Below are positions 10,047 to 19,254 of a stretch of 64,000 bases of DNA, one piece after another. Under the pieces are notes generated by a model. It was not told the DNA's origin, did no database searches, and was given only the letters and a program-made list of their open reading frames with translations. The number at the start of each line of letters is the position of its first letter. The first letter of the stretch is position 1. This DNA comes from Synechococcus sp. BO 8801 (lineage in GTDB: Bacteria; Cyanobacteriota; Cyanobacteriia; PCC-6307; Cyanobiaceae): contig NZ_NQKY01000004.1 in NCBI RefSeq assembly GCF_002252675.1, positions 1 through 64,000 of the forward strand. Direction: 5' to 3'. The translations under genes were made by a program, and so were the position numbers.

Positions 10047-10789
10047 GCCCGCCCCTGAGCGTGGTGATCGCCACCCGTGACGAGGCCCAGGGCCTGCCGG
10101 CGCTGCTGGCCGATCTGGCCACGGCGCCCGCCCTGGTCCGGGAGGTGCTGGTGGTGGATGGGGGCAGCACCGATGCCACCCCGCGGCTGGCCGCCCTGGC
10201 TGGCGCGCTGGTGCTCCACCAGGGTGGTGGCCGCGGCGGCCAGCTGGCCGCCGGGGTGGCCCGCAGCACGGCCCCGTGGCTGCTGCTGCTGCACGCGGAC
10301 GTGCGCCTGCCGCCGGGATGGGCCGAGGCTCTGGCCGCCGCGATCGGCGGCGGTGCGTCCACCGCCTGGGCCTTCCGGCTGCGCATCGCCGGCGACGATC
10401 CGGCCCTGCGCCTGGTGGAGCTGGCGGTGGAGCTGCGCAGCCGCTGGCGCCAGCTGCCCTACGGCGACCAGGGGTTGCTGCTGGCCCGGCGCCTGCACGA
10501 TGCCGCCGGCGGGATCGCCCCGCTGCCCCTGATGGAGGACGTGGAGTTCGTGCAGCGGCTGCGGCCCCTGGCCAGGATCGCCCTCCTGGCGCCCGCCCTG
10601 CGGGTCAACGGCCGGCGCTGGCGACGGCTGGGGGTGTGGCAGACGATGCTGGCCAATGCCCGCCTGCGCCGCGACTGGCGCCGCGGCACCCCGGTGGAGC
10701 AGCTGGCCGCCCGCTACTACGGGCCCGCCCCTCAGGGGGCGTACCAGAAGGCGCAGCGACGCTGCAGCGGCTCCAGCTCCCAGCCCTGA
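10043..10789 (+). CDS. Family 2 glycosyltransferase (TIGR04283-type)
   Basis: A 248-residue GT-A enzyme: LSVVIATRDEAQGLPALLAD opens the fold, VLVVDGGSTDAT is the nucleotide-sugar loop, LLLLHADVRLP the DxD-like region, and PLMEDVEFVQRLR the acceptor-side acidic motif. Overlaps the preceding transferase gene by 4 bp, the usual operon pair. Product unknown; such pairs are linked to small-molecule or lipid glycosylation. The last about 20 residues overlap the convergent acetyltransferase gene by 58 bp and look like read-through beyond the conserved domain. Confidence 0.82.
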   Translation: MSPPLSVVIATRDEAQGLPALLADLATAPALVREVLVVDGGSTDATPRLAALAGALVLHQGGGRGGQLAAGVARSTAPWLLLLHADVRLPPGWAEALAAAIGGGASTAWAFRLRIAGDDPALRLVELAVELRSRWRQLPYGDQGLLLARRLHDAAGGIAPLPLMEDVEFVQRLRPLARIALLAPALRVNGRRWRRLGVWQTMLANARLRRDWRRGTPVEQLAARYYGPAPQGAYQKAQRRCSGSSSQP

Positions 10790-11202
10790 GCGGCATAGAA
10801 GCCCACCACGTCGGGGTCGGCGAACAGGCTCACCCGGTCGATGCCCATGGCCCGCAGCTGTTCGAGCACGTAGTCCATCAGCTCCTTGCCCAGCCCGGCT
10901 CCCTGGTAGCGGGGATGGACCGCCACATCCCAGACCGTGGCCTCCACCACCCCGTCGCCGGTGCAGCGGGCGAAGCCCACCAGCCGCGGCAGGCGGGCGT
11001 CATGGCGCCAGAGCCCCACCTGGAGCAGGCTGTGCTGGAGGGCCTTGCGCACGCGCCGCAGCGGGCGGCGGCTCCAGCCCACGGCATCGCAGAGCGCTTC
11101 CAGCTCGATCAGGTCGATCGGCCGGGCCTGGCTGAGCACCAGCTCCAGGCTGGGGTTGGGGCAGGCGCAGAGGCGATGGCCGGGCCCGTAGAGGTCGGTC
11201 AT
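10732..11202 (-). CDS. GNAT N-acetyltransferase, plastid SNAT/NSI-like
   Basis: About 156 residues. The acetyl-CoA motif A is DVAVHPRYQGAGLGKELM (R/Q-x-x-G-x-G/A), preceded by LVGFARCTGDGVVEATVWDV and followed by VSLFADPDVVGFYAAQGWEL and a terminal FWYAP. This layout closely matches plant chloroplast NSI/SNAT enzymes (protein lysine and serotonin N-acetyltransferases), which descend from cyanobacteria; physiological substrate here is not known. Start set at ATG 11202 because upstream in-frame sequence has no family features. Convergent with the glycosyltransferase gene, overlapping it by 58 bp. Confidence 0.8.
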   Translation of the reverse strand: MTDLYGPGHRLCACPNPSLELVLSQARPIDLIELEALCDAVGWSRRPLRRVRKALQHSLLQVGLWRHDARLPRLVGFARCTGDGVVEATVWDVAVHPRYQGAGLGKELMDYVLEQLRAMGIDRVSLFADPDVVGFYAAQGWELEPLQRRCAFWYAP

Positions 11203-11350
11203 CAGCGGAAGGGTCCCGGGCACGGCGAGAGGGCTACGCGTTCTGAAGATCCTGACGGATGCCGGCCGGACTGCGGCAGGGTGGGGGATCGACGCGGCCC
11301 TCGTCCTGAGCGTCCCCTCCACCGGCTCCGATCGGACCCAGGCCGCTCCG

Positions 11351-12142
11351 GTGACGCCTGGGTCCCCCCTGCTGGTGGGCGTGCATGGCTGGTTGCTGGC
11401 GGGACGTCTCTGGCACCCGCTCCAGCGGGAACTGGCGCCCCGCTGGACGCTGTGGTGCCCCGATCTGCCCGGATTCGGCGGCAGCGACCGGCCCCGGGGG
11501 CTGCAGGCCAGCCTGGCCAGCTACGGGCGCTGGCTGGCGGAGGCCGTCCAGCGGGAAGCCGCCGGGCGACCGGTGGTGCTCCTGGGTCACTCGCTGGGGG
11601 GCAGCGTGGCGCTGCATGCGGCGCCCCTGCTGGGGGGACAGCTGCGGGGCCTGGTGCAGATCGCGGCCGGGGGCGGTGTGTTCCAGCCCCGCCCCTTCGC
11701 CCGGGTGCGCCGCGGCGGGGCCGCCTTCCTGCGCTGGCGGCCGTCCTGGCTGGCCCGTCTGCCGGGCACGGAGGCGATCCGCAGCCCGCTGCTGGCGGAC
11801 GTCCGCGCCGCCCGGGGGCTGCTGGCCTGCAGCACCAACCGGGGCGCCGTGCGTCAGCTGCCCAGGCTGGCCGCCGCCCTCACGGTGCCCAGCCTCTGGC
11901 TCGCCGGCAGCCGCGACCAGGTGATGGAGCCCCGCTACGTGCGCCACCTGGCCGGCTACAGCCCCGACCACCAGCTGGCGATCCTTCCCGGGCTGGGCCA
12001 CCTGCCGATGCTCGAGAACCCCCGCGCGCTGGCGGCCCTGATCGACGCCTGGCTGGCGGACGACCTGGGCCTGTCGTCCGAGCCGCCCGGGCCTCAGAGC
12101 GTGGCCAGTCCCTTCTCCTGCAGCTCCGCCAGCTGGGCGTAG
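11351..12142 (+). CDS. Alpha/beta-hydrolase fold protein
   Basis: A 263-residue hydrolase. HGWLLAGRLW is the oxyanion-hole region, GHSLGG holds nucleophile S81, SRDQV holds D189 and GLGHLPM holds H217. No signal peptide. The family covers esterases, lipases and haloperoxidase-like enzymes; substrate unknown. Start GTG 11351. The last about 15 codons run into the convergent ABC transporter gene (49-bp overlap) and are poor in family features. The 148-bp spacer 11203-11350 upstream should hold promoters for this gene and the divergent GNAT gene; I see no clear boxes in it. Confidence 0.82.
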   Translation: MTPGSPLLVGVHGWLLAGRLWHPLQRELAPRWTLWCPDLPGFGGSDRPRGLQASLASYGRWLAEAVQREAAGRPVVLLGHSLGGSVALHAAPLLGGQLRGLVQIAAGGGVFQPRPFARVRRGGAAFLRWRPSWLARLPGTEAIRSPLLADVRAARGLLACSTNRGAVRQLPRLAAALTVPSLWLAGSRDQVMEPRYVRHLAGYSPDHQLAILPGLGHLPMLENPRALAALIDAWLADDLGLSSEPPGPQSVASPFSCSSASWA

Positions 12143-13878
12143 AGCCCGCCGACGGCCCGCAGTTCGCGGTGGTTGCCCTCCTCGATCAGGCGGCCGCGGC
12201 GCAGCACCAGGATCCGGTCGGCGGCCTCGACGGTGGCCAGGCGGTGGGCGATGACGATGGCGGTGCGGCCGCTGAGCAGGGTGTCGAGGTCCCGCTGCAG
12301 GGTGGCCTCGGTGGAGGGATCCATGAAGGCCGTGGCCTCGTCCATCACCAGCACCGACGGGTCGCGGATCGCCACCCGCGCCACCGCCAGCAACTGGCGC
12401 TCACCGGAGGAGAGGTTGCCGCCCCGCTCACGCAGCTCGGAGGCCAGGCCATCGCCCAGCCGGGCCAGCAGGGGGCCGAGGCCGAGGTCGCTGCAGAGGC
12501 GCTCCAGATCCTCATCGCTGATGGCCGCATCGAGGCGCAGGTTCTCCGCCACGTTGCCGCTGAACAGGAACGTGTCCTGCAGCACCACCCCCAGGCGGCG
12601 GCGCAGGGTGGCGATCGGCAGCTCGCGGATGTCGACGCCATCGAGGCGGATGGTTCCCTGCTGGGGTTCGTAGAGCCGGCAGAGGAGGCGGATCACGGTG
12701 GTCTTGCCGGATCCGGTGGGCCCCACGATCGCCACGTGCTCACCGGGGGCAATGCGGAAGGAGAGATCGGTGAGGATCGGGTCGTCGGGGCGGTAGGCGA
12801 AGGAGACGTTCTCGAACTCCACCTCGCCGGGGCTGAACCGTTCCGCCCCCGACACCATGGCGGCGGCGCTGCGCTGGCTGGTGGGCAGATCGGCGATCTC
12901 GATCGGCTGCTCCAGCAGCTCGCCGATGCGCTCCACCGCCGTGAGGCCCCCCTGGATCTGGGTGAAGCGCTCCGCCAGCTGGCGCAGGGGGTCGAACACC
13001 CGCTGGGAGAAGAGGATGAAGGTGGTCAGGGTGCCCAGGCCCATCGCCCCACCGGTGACCATGGCGCCGCCGAGGGCCAGCACCATCGCGACGGCCGCCA
13101 GGGCCACCCACTCGATGAAGGCGGAGATGGCGCTGTCGTAAAAGATCGTGCCCGTCACCGCCCGGCGGTAGGCGTCGGTGGTGTGGGAGAAGCGCTGGCC
13201 GTTGACGGCCTCGCGGCGGAACATCTGCACCACCTCCAGACCCTGGAGGTTTTCCTGGAGGTCGGCGTTGAGCTGGCCCAGCTCCTCGCGCACCCGGTAG
13301 TTGGCCTTGCGGTAGCGGCCCTGGAGCCAGAGCACACCGAGGGTGACGGGCACCTGGCTGACGAGCAGCAGCAGCCCCAGGCGCCACTCAATGGAGAGCA
13401 TGGTGAGCCCGATCACCAGCAGGGTGACCAGATCGGAGAGCACCCCCACCGCACCGCTGCCGAACACCTCGGCCAGGGCATCGACGTCGCTGGTGAGGCG
13501 GGTGAGCAGCTTGCCCACCGGCGTGCGGTCGTGGAAGCGCAGCGACAGGGCCATCGCATGGCGGAACAGGTCGTCGCGGATGCGCGCCGTGAGGCGCTGG
13601 CCCACCACCTGCACGTTGTAGGTCTGGGTGCCCTGGAGGGAGAGGCGCAGCAGCACCGCCGCCAGCAGCATCGCCACCAGCACCCGCAGGGCCGTCGGTA
13701 CCGACAGGGGGGTCAGCCAGGGCAGCACCTCCTCGCCCCGGAGCTTGGAGATCACCTGGCCCACCAGCAGCGGCTGCACGGAGGCCGCCAGGGCCAGGGG
13801 AATCAGCAGCAGCCGCTTGCGATCGCGGCCCAGGTAGGGCAGCAGGCGCCGCAGTCGCTGGCCATCGAGGCTGCTCAT
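12094..13878 (-). CDS. ABC transporter, fused membrane and ATPase domains (multidrug/lipid exporter type)
   Basis: A 594-residue half-transporter. About six membrane helices occupy residues 20-320, then the nucleotide-binding domain: Walker [17 protein letters not shown]-loop [10 protein letters not shown], signature [14 protein letters not shown], Walker [14 protein letters not shown] and the H-loop [10 protein letters not shown]. It works as a dimer; MsbA or LmrA-like substrates are possible. Overlaps the hisG stop by 4 bp (ATGA), so it is probably co-transcribed downstream of hisG although functionally unrelated. Confidence 0.93.
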   Translation of the reverse strand: MSSLDGQRLRRLLPYLGRDRKRLLLIPLALAASVQPLLVGQVISKLRGEEVLPWLTPLSVPTALRVLVAMLLAAVLLRLSLQGTQTYNVQVVGQRLTARIRDDLFRHAMALSLRFHDRTPVGKLLTRLTSDVDALAEVFGSGAVGVLSDLVTLLVIGLTMLSIEWRLGLLLLVSQVPVTLGVLWLQGRYRKANYRVREELGQLNADLQENLQGLEVVQMFRREAVNGQRFSHTTDAYRRAVTGTIFYDSAISAFIEWVALAAVAMVLALGGAMVTGGAMGLGTLTTFILFSQRVFDPLRQLAERFTQIQGGLTAVERIGELLEQPIEIADLPTSQRSAAAMVSGAERFSPGEVEFENVSFAYRPDDPILTDLSFRIAPGEHVAIVGPTGSGKTTVIRLLCRLYEPQQGTIRLDGVDIRELPIATLRRRLGVVLQDTFLFSGNVAENLRLDAAISDEDLERLCSDLGLGPLLARLGDGLASELRERGGNLSSGERQLLAVARVAIRDPSVLVMDEATAFMDPSTEATLQRDLDTLLSGRTAIVIAHRLATVEAADRILVLRRGRLIEEGNHRELRAVGGLYAQLAELQEKGLATL

Positions 13879-14543
13879 CGGGCCGGCACCTGGGCGGCAG
13901 CGACGCGCTCCACCAGGCCCTGGAGGGTGCCGTCATCGAGCCGCAGGGCCAGGGGATGACCGATCAGCCGGGCCGTGCTGCTGAACAGGTCCTCGATCGC
14001 CACCAGGCCGTTGTCCCGCAGGGTGCGGCCGGTGGCCACCAGATCGACGATCGCCTCGGACATCCCCGTGATCGGCCCGAGCTCCACCGAGCCGGTGAGA
14101 TGGATCAGCTCCACCGGCAGATCCAGCTGCTCGAAGAAGGCTTCGGCGCAGCGGGTGAACTTGCTCGCCACCCGGCAGTGGGCCGGCAGGTCGGCGGCGC
14201 GGCGGTAGCCGCTGCTCGCCTTCACCGCCACCGCCATACGGCAGCCGCCGAAGCCCAGATCCACCAGCTGGGCCACCGGCAGCTGGTGCTCCCGCAGCAC
14301 GTCGTACCCCACCACCCCGAGCTGGGCCTGGCCGTAGGCCACATAGACGGGCACATCGGCGTTGCGCACCAGCAGGGCCCGGGCGGTGCCACAGCGGCTG
14401 GGCACCATCAGCAGACGGTTGTCCTCCTCCAGCAGGGCGGAGAAATCGAGGCCGGCCGACTGGAAGCGGCGCACCGAGTCCTTCAGCAGGGCGCCCTTGG
14501 CCAGGGCGACGGTGATCGGGGACCGCTGGTTCGCGGTGATCAT
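13875..14543 (-). CDS. hisG: ATP phosphoribosyltransferase, short form
   Basis: A 222-residue short-form HisG catalysing the first step of histidine synthesis (ATP plus PRPP). Markers: [18 protein letters not shown] at the N-terminus, [26 protein letters not shown] and the PRPP loop region [16 protein letters not shown]. Short forms lack the regulatory C-terminal domain and need the HisZ subunit, which is not in this window. Start at ATG 14543 by homology. Divergent from the glyoxalase II gene with only 29 bp between starts. Confidence 0.93.
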   Translation of the reverse strand: MITANQRSPITVALAKGALLKDSVRRFQSAGLDFSALLEEDNRLLMVPSRCGTARALLVRNADVPVYVAYGQAQLGVVGYDVLREHQLPVAQLVDLGFGGCRMAVAVKASSGYRRAADLPAHCRVASKFTRCAEAFFEQLDLPVELIHLTGSVELGPITGMSEAIVDLVATGRTLRDNGLVAIEDLFSSTARLIGHPLALRLDDGTLQGLVERVAAAQVPAR

Positions 14544-14572
14544 GGAAGCCAGCAGCAACCTGGACTGTAACG

Positions 14573-15355
14573 ATGCCGGATCATGCCGAAGCCGCCGTCG
14601 CAGCCGGAGCCCCGGCGCCACTACCGGAGCCCCTGCAGGTGGCGCTGCTGCCGGTGCTGCGGGACAACTACCTGTTCGTGCTCCACGACGGTCGGCGGGC
14701 GGTGCTGGTGGACCCGGCGGTGGCGGAGCCGGCGATCGCCTGGCTGAAGCAGCGGCACCTGGAGCTGGTGGCCGTGCTGCACACCCACCACCACAGCGAT
14801 CACATCGGTGGCACCCCCGCCCTGCTGCGGGAATGGCCCCGGGCCGAGGTGGTGGCGGCCCGCGACGACCGGGAGCGGATCCCCTTCCAGACCCGGGGGG
14901 TGGCGGACGGCGATCACTTCACCCTGCTGGGTCAGCCGGTGGAGGTGCTGGCGGTGCCGGGCCACACCCGCGCCCACATCGCCTTCCACCTGCCCCTGCA
15001 GGGGGAGCTGTTCTGCGGGGACACCCTGTTCGCCGCTGGCTGCGGCCGGCTGTTCGAAGGAACCCCCGAGCAGATGCACCGTTCCCTGCAGCGGCTGGCC
15101 GCCCTGCCGGAGACCACCCGGGTGTGGTGCGCCCATGAGTACACCGAGGCCAACCTGCGCTGGGCGGCGGCGCAGCGGCCCGGGGACGGGGCCATCGCCG
15201 AACGGCTGGCCGCGGTGTTGCTCACCCGTGCCCAGGCCGGACCCACCATCCCCAGCAGCATCGGCGAGGAGCGCCGCACCAACCTGTTCCTGCGGGCGGC
15301 GGATCCCCGGGAACTGGCCGATCTGCGCCGCAGCAAAAATGACTGGGCTGGATGA
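14573..15355 (+). CDS. gloB: Hydroxyacylglutathione hydrolase (glyoxalase II)
   Basis: A 260-residue metallo-beta-lactamase fold enzyme that hydrolyses S-lactoylglutathione in methylglyoxal detoxification. The metal motif THHHSDH lies at residues 71-77; further ligands sit in [26 protein letters not shown] and [12 protein letters not shown]. The C-terminal about 80 residues, ending NLFLRAADP, carry the glutathione-binding helices typical of GloB rather than other fold members. The first about 20 residues are low complexity, so a later start is possible. Confidence 0.92.
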   Translation: MPDHAEAAVAAGAPAPLPEPLQVALLPVLRDNYLFVLHDGRRAVLVDPAVAEPAIAWLKQRHLELVAVLHTHHHSDHIGGTPALLREWPRAEVVAARDDRERIPFQTRGVADGDHFTLLGQPVEVLAVPGHTRAHIAFHLPLQGELFCGDTLFAAGCGRLFEGTPEQMHRSLQRLAALPETTRVWCAHEYTEANLRWAAAQRPGDGAIAERLAAVLLTRAQAGPTIPSSIGEERRTNLFLRAADPRELADLRRSKNDWAG

Positions 15356-15372
15356 GCGGCGAAACCGAATGT

Positions 15373-15387
15373 GTTGTGCGACACAAC
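15373..15387. repeat. Inverted repeat, operator-like
   Basis: GTTGTG, spacer CGA, CACAAC: a perfect 6+3+6 dyad 71 bp upstream of the STAS gene in an otherwise gene-free, relatively AT-rich 102-bp spacer (15356-15457). TTGTCA (15400-15405) and TAATCT (15425-15430) downstream of it are weak -35/-10 candidates. Could be a repressor or activator site for the partner-switching operon; also able to form a short hairpin. Confidence 0.4.
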
Positions 15388-15457
15388 GCCCTGTTTGCAT
15401 TGTCAGGTGATGGCCCTCGACAGGTAATCTCATCAGGTTGAATTTCCAGCGGACAGG

Positions 15458-15826
15458 ATGGAAACGGCTTCAATCCGATCGGATGATGTCCTGGAGGCCG
15501 ACGGTTCGACGAAGCTGCGTAGGGTTGTTCTTTCCGGCCGCCTCGACATGCTCGGCATGGAAGAGATTTCCCTGAAGCTCACCTCCCTGACCGCCATCAA
15601 ACCTCTGCCGGTGATTCTTGATCTCCGGGAAGTCAGTTTTCTCGCTTCCATCGGGATTCGCAGCATCATCTCCAGCGCCCGGGCCCTGGATCAGAAAGGT
15701 GGCCGCATGGTGATTCTCCTTGGCGGCAACGAGCTGGTGCAGGCGACGCTGGAGTCCACAGGGATCGATGACGTGATTCCGATGGTCTTTGATGCGGATC
15801 AGGCCGAACGGGACGTGCTGGCCTGA
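15458..15826 (+). CDS. STAS-domain anti-sigma factor antagonist
   Basis: A 122-residue SpoIIAA/RsbV-like protein. Conserved core LDLREVSFLASIGIRSI places the phosphorylatable serine at S64. In its unphosphorylated state such a protein captures its kinase partner and releases the kinase's target. The kinase and phosphatase genes follow at once (15837 and 16304), making a complete partner-switching set. Composition is a little less GC-rich than flanking genes. Target regulator not visible: no sigma factor is adjacent. Confidence 0.88.
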   Translation: METASIRSDDVLEADGSTKLRRVVLSGRLDMLGMEEISLKLTSLTAIKPLPVILDLREVSFLASIGIRSIISSARALDQKGGRMVILLGGNELVQATLESTGIDDVIPMVFDADQAERDVLA

Positions 15827-15836
15827 GACCGCTGCG

Positions 15837-16298
15837 ATGGCGCCGCCCCTGCCCGAAACCCTCAGCCTGTTGCTGCAGCCCAACCCACTGGAACTGCGGC
15901 GCTGCTCGGATTGGCTCCAGGCCACCTGCCAGCGGCTGGATGTCCCCGCAGCTTCCAGCGGCAAGCTCGACCTCTGCCTCAACGAGGTTCTGGCCAATCT
16001 CATCGACCATGGCGGCGCCAGAGCGTCCAGCTGCCCGGTGCAGCTGACCCTGGAGCGGGTCGATGGCGACGAAGGTGGCGACGACCGTGGCCTCGCCACC
16101 TTGACCATCAGCGATGCGGGAGCTCCCTTCGACCCCCTGTCCTTCAGCCGCGAGCCCTTGCCCCGCACCCTTCAGGAGGCGGAGCCCGGCGGGTTGGGAC
16201 TGCTGCTGGTGAATCGATTCATGGATGAATGCAGCTATCGGCGGGAGGGGGACAGGAACGTGCTTAAGCTCAGCATCCGCTGGTTGAAAAGCCCCTGA
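15837..16298 (+). CDS. Serine kinase / anti-sigma factor, HATPase_c (RsbW/SpoIIAB-like)
   Basis: A 153-residue GHKL ATPase. N-box KLDLCLNEVLANLIDHG; G1-type LTISDAGAPFDPLSF; G2-type PGGLGLLLVNRFMDE. It would phosphorylate the STAS protein next door and sequester a partner, classically a sigma factor. Start at ATG 15837, 10 bp after the STAS stop; the open frame upstream overlaps the STAS gene and has no family features. Followed after 5 bp by the phosphatase. Confidence 0.88.
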   Translation: MAPPLPETLSLLLQPNPLELRRCSDWLQATCQRLDVPAASSGKLDLCLNEVLANLIDHGGARASSCPVQLTLERVDGDEGGDDRGLATLTISDAGAPFDPLSFSREPLPRTLQEAEPGGLGLLLVNRFMDECSYRREGDRNVLKLSIRWLKSP

Positions 16299-16303
16299 TC
16301 GGC

Positions 16304-17551
16304 ATGAGCGTTGAGCCCTCGCTCTCCCTGGACCTGTCCAAAAAAGCCTCCCTTCCCTACAAGAAAATCCCGCTGTTTCGGAATGTCAAGAGAAAGCACC
16401 TGAAGGCGGCAGTCAGCCGTTGTGAGCTGCTGCCCCTGGCTCCGGGCCATGTGCTGCTCAGCCCAGGACAAACGAACGCCGACATCTTCATCATCGTCGC
16501 CGGAACCGTCTCGGTTCATCTGGGCGCCGATGGTTATCGGGGCAAGGGGATGGCGATTCCCGTCGGCCAGTGCATCGGCGAGTTCTCCGCCATCGACGGA
16601 CGACCGGCCTCGGCGCTGGTGCGTGCCGAAGATGATGCGATCGTGCTGAGGATTCCGCAGCATGTGTTCTGGTCGCACATGGTGCAGCTCCCCGGGGTCG
16701 CGCGCAACATGATGATCTCCCTGGTGGAGCGCACCCGGCTGACCAACCAGCTGACCCTGGAGGCCCAGCGGGAAGCCCTGGAACTCTCCCATCTGCGCAA
16801 GGAACTGGACCTGGCCCGTGACCTGCAGCGGACCATGCTGCCGCCGCAGGGACGTCTGTTCGCCGAGCATCCGGGAATCGAGCTCGCCAGCCTGATGGAG
16901 CCGGCCACCACCGTGGCCGGAGATTTCTTTGATGCCTTCTTCGTCGACAGCAACCGACTGTTCCTCTGCATCGGCGACGTCTCCGGCCATGGTCTCGGAG
17001 CCGCCCTGTTCATGGCCCGCACGGTCGGCCTGCTCAGGGTGCTGGCCAACACGGAGTCCTCGCCGGATGCCGTTCTTCAACGACTCAACGACACCCTCAG
17101 CGAGGGCAACGAGGCGAGCCTCTTCGTGACGATGTTCTGTGGCTTTCTGGATCTGACCTCCGGCCAGTTCAGCTACTCAAACGGCGGCCATTGCCCGCCC
17201 CTGCTGCTGCACGCTGGGGAGAGCCATCCGATCCCGCTCCCCCGCGGGGCCCTGCTGGGTGTGTTTCCCGGCCGGACCTACCGGAGCCAGGCCCTGCAGC
17301 TGGAACAGGGCGACCTGCTGATGATCTACACCGACGGCGTCACCGAGGCGGAGAACATCGCCGGCGAACCCTTCGGCGTCCAAGGGTGCCAGCGCCTGCT
17401 TGCGGAGACGGGCCAGGCCCCGCTCGATGCCCTGATCGATGGCCTGCGCCAGAGCCTGCGGGGCTTCACCAGCAGCAACCACCTCGAGGACGACGCCACC
17501 CTGCTGCTGCTGCGGCGCCCGCCAGCCCCCTGGGTCAGCCAGGGGAGCTGA
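16304..17551 (+). CDS. PP2C-type (SpoIIE/RsbU-like) phosphatase with N-terminal cyclic-nucleotide-binding domain
   Basis: A 415-residue two-domain protein. Residues about 20-140 form a cNMP/CRP-like beta barrel (VLLSPGQTNADIFIIVAGTV, then GECxS-like IGEFSAIDGRPASALV); a coiled linker (about 145-180) follows; then the PP2C domain: VAGDFFDAFFVD, GDVSGHGLGAALFMA, YTDGVTEAEN and LEDDATLLLLR carry the metal-binding acidic residues. It should dephosphorylate the STAS antagonist and so reset the switch, with the N-terminal domain as the likely input. The ligand (cAMP, cGMP or none) is unknown. The last 17 bp overlap the convergent FutC-like gene. Confidence 0.9.
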   Translation: MSVEPSLSLDLSKKASLPYKKIPLFRNVKRKHLKAAVSRCELLPLAPGHVLLSPGQTNADIFIIVAGTVSVHLGADGYRGKGMAIPVGQCIGEFSAIDGRPASALVRAEDDAIVLRIPQHVFWSHMVQLPGVARNMMISLVERTRLTNQLTLEAQREALELSHLRKELDLARDLQRTMLPPQGRLFAEHPGIELASLMEPATTVAGDFFDAFFVDSNRLFLCIGDVSGHGLGAALFMARTVGLLRVLANTESSPDAVLQRLNDTLSEGNEASLFVTMFCGFLDLTSGQFSYSNGGHCPPLLLHAGESHPIPLPRGALLGVFPGRTYRSQALQLEQGDLLMIYTDGVTEAENIAGEPFGVQGCQRLLAETGQAPLDALIDGLRQSLRGFTSSNHLEDDATLLLLRRPPAPWVSQGS

Positions 17552-18746
17552 GCCCGGCGTTGTGACCCGAGGGCAGCGTCACCAGCGGCCGGCCACCGGG
17601 GAACAGCAGCGCCGACTCGCCGGCACGGAACCGCAGCCGTCCCCGGCGGCCATGGGGGTGGTCGGCCTCCAGGGGCGCCCGCCAGCGCAGCCGCTGGTCA
17701 CCGAGCTGCACCTGGTAAAGCCACTCTCGGCCGAGGAACTCCCTGCCGCTGATCCAGGCGGATCCATCGTCCCCGGGCAGGAACTCCAGGGCCTGGGGGC
17801 GGACCATCACCTCAACGGCCCCGGACCCCCCGGAGCCGTCGTACCCCCCGGAGAGCGGCTCGAGCTCGCCGAGGACGGTCTGCAGCCGCCGGCCGCGCCA
17901 GGTGGCCGGCAACAGGTTGGACTGGAGCACGAACTGGCCGACGAAGGCGGTGGCGGGCTGGTCGACCAGCTCCCGCGGCGGGGCGCACTGGTGCAGCACC
18001 CCGTCGCGGAGCACGCCCACCCGGTCGCAGATCGCCAGGGCTTCCTCGGGATCGTGGGTCACCATCAGGCCGCTGGCGCCGCAGCGGGCCAGCACGGCGG
18101 GCAGCTCGCTGCGCAGCCGTAGCCGCACCTCCACATCCAGGTTGGAGAAGGGCTCATCGAGCAGCACCACCGAGGGGGACGGCGCCAAGGCGCGGGCCAT
18201 GGCCAGGCGCTGGCGTTGGCCGCCGGAGAGCTCGTGGGGGTAGCGGCGCTCCAGGCCGCCCAGACCCAGCAGATCGAGCAGCCAGGCCACCCGGGCGGTG
18301 TCCTGGCCGCGGCGCAGGCCGAAGCAGGCGTTCCGCCAGGCATCGAGATGGGGGAAGAGGGCATCGTCCTGGAACACCATGCCCACACCCCGCCGCTCGG
18401 GTGGCAGCAGCCGATCCGGGCCCGCCACCGTCTGGCCGCCGATGCGGATGGTGCCGCGGCCAGGGCGCTCGAAGCCGGCGATCAGGCGCAGCAGGGTGGT
18501 CTTGCCGCAACCGGAGGGCCCCAGCAGCCCCACCAGCTCGCCGGCCCCGAGGACGAGGTCGATCCCCTGGAGGGTCCAGGTGGAGACGTCGCGGCCCGGG
18601 TAGCGGTACCAGAGGTCCTCGATGCGGACGTGGGCGCCGGGGCCTGTGACATCCCCGGGGGTGACGGCCGTGGCGGCGGCGGTGGACGGCGTGACGATGG
18701 TCGTGGCGATGGTGTTGGAGTAGGCCATAAGATCCCAGTCCCGCAT
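17535..18746 (-). CDS. ABC transporter ATP-binding protein, iron(III)/spermidine type (FutC-like)
   Basis: About 403 residues. Walker A LLGPSGCGKTTLLRLIAG, signature LSGGQRQRLAMARALAP, Walker B VVLLDEPFSNLD, H-loop LMVTHDPEEAL; a C-terminal TOBE-like domain follows, starting around VEVMVRPQALEFLPG. Closest in style to ferric iron importer ATPases (FutC/FbpC) of cyanobacteria. No permease or binding protein gene is adjacent, so it acts with subunits encoded elsewhere. Start ambiguous: ATG 18746 or ATG 18727. Only 11 bp separate it from the divergent ridA gene. Confidence 0.85.
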   Translation of the reverse strand: MRDWDLMAYSNTIATTIVTPSTAAATAVTPGDVTGPGAHVRIEDLWYRYPGRDVSTWTLQGIDLVLGAGELVGLLGPSGCGKTTLLRLIAGFERPGRGTIRIGGQTVAGPDRLLPPERRGVGMVFQDDALFPHLDAWRNACFGLRRGQDTARVAWLLDLLGLGGLERRYPHELSGGQRQRLAMARALAPSPSVVLLDEPFSNLDVEVRLRLRSELPAVLARCGASGLMVTHDPEEALAICDRVGVLRDGVLHQCAPPRELVDQPATAFVGQFVLQSNLLPATWRGRRLQTVLGELEPLSGGYDGSGGSGAVEVMVRPQALEFLPGDDGSAWISGREFLGREWLYQVQLGDQRLRWRAPLEADHPHGRRGRLRFRAGESALLFPGGRPLVTLPSGHNAGLSSPG

Positions 18747-18757
18747 TTTTACCCGTC

Positions 18758-19186
18758 ATGAGTTCCAGCGCTGGCGGAGGTGACCAAAGGCACAGCCCCT
18801 TGTCTCATCCGGTCAACACCCCGGAGGCCCCCGCGCCGGTGGGTCCCTACAACCAGGCCGTGCTCGCCGGCGGGGTTCTCTACTGCTCCGGCCAGATCGC
18901 CCTCGACCCGGTGAGCGGGGTGCTGGTGGGGGATGGCGACGTGGAGGCCGAGACCCGCCAGGTGCTGAGCAATCTCCAGGCGGTGCTGGCGGCCGCCGGC
19001 TGCGGTCCCGATCAGGTGGTGCGCACCACGGTGTATCTGGTCGACCTCGACGACTTCGCCCGCGTGAATGCCCTCTACGCCGGTCTCTTCAGCGAGGGCG
19101 TCGCTCCGGCCCGCGCCTGCGTCCAGGTGGCGGCCCTGCCCAAGGGCGCCCGGGTGGAGATCGACGCCATCGCCCTGGTCGCCTGA
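18758..19186 (+). CDS. ridA: RidA family enamine/imine deaminase
   Basis: A 142-residue YjgF/YER057c/UK114 protein. Typical sequence: APAPVGPYNQAVLAGGVLYC, SGQIALDP, TRQVLSNLQAVLAAAG, VVRTTVYLVDLDDFARVN and ARACVQVAALPKGARVEIDA with the substrate-binding arginine. It hydrolyses reactive enamine intermediates from PLP enzymes such as IlvA; it forms trimers in the cytosol. The first about 20 residues are not conserved in the family, so the true start may be further in (no strong alternative seen). Confidence 0.92.
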   Translation: MSSSAGGGDQRHSPLSHPVNTPEAPAPVGPYNQAVLAGGVLYCSGQIALDPVSGVLVGDGDVEAETRQVLSNLQAVLAAAGCGPDQVVRTTVYLVDLDDFARVNALYAGLFSEGVAPARACVQVAALPKGARVEIDAIALVA

Positions 19187-19208
19187 GCCGGTTCTCACCG
19201 GAGGCTCA
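19184..19208 (+). terminator. Possible hairpin after ridA
   Basis: TGAGCC (which includes the ridA stop) and GGCTCA flank an inner GG-TTCTCA-CC loop, giving a GC-rich stem just past the gene. There is no T-tract, so rho-independent termination is doubtful; the stem may only protect the mRNA end. Confidence 0.3.
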
Positions 19209-19254
19209 CACTCTGCCGCTGGCTGGCGGGGGCGGGCTGAGGCAACCTGGAGCG

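Noticed and set aside
10276-13959. Very long plus-strand open frame over the hydrolase/ABC region
   Set aside because: It is the antisense and off-frame shadow of the glycosyltransferase, hydrolase and ABC genes; Gly/Ala/His/Gln-rich with no domain.
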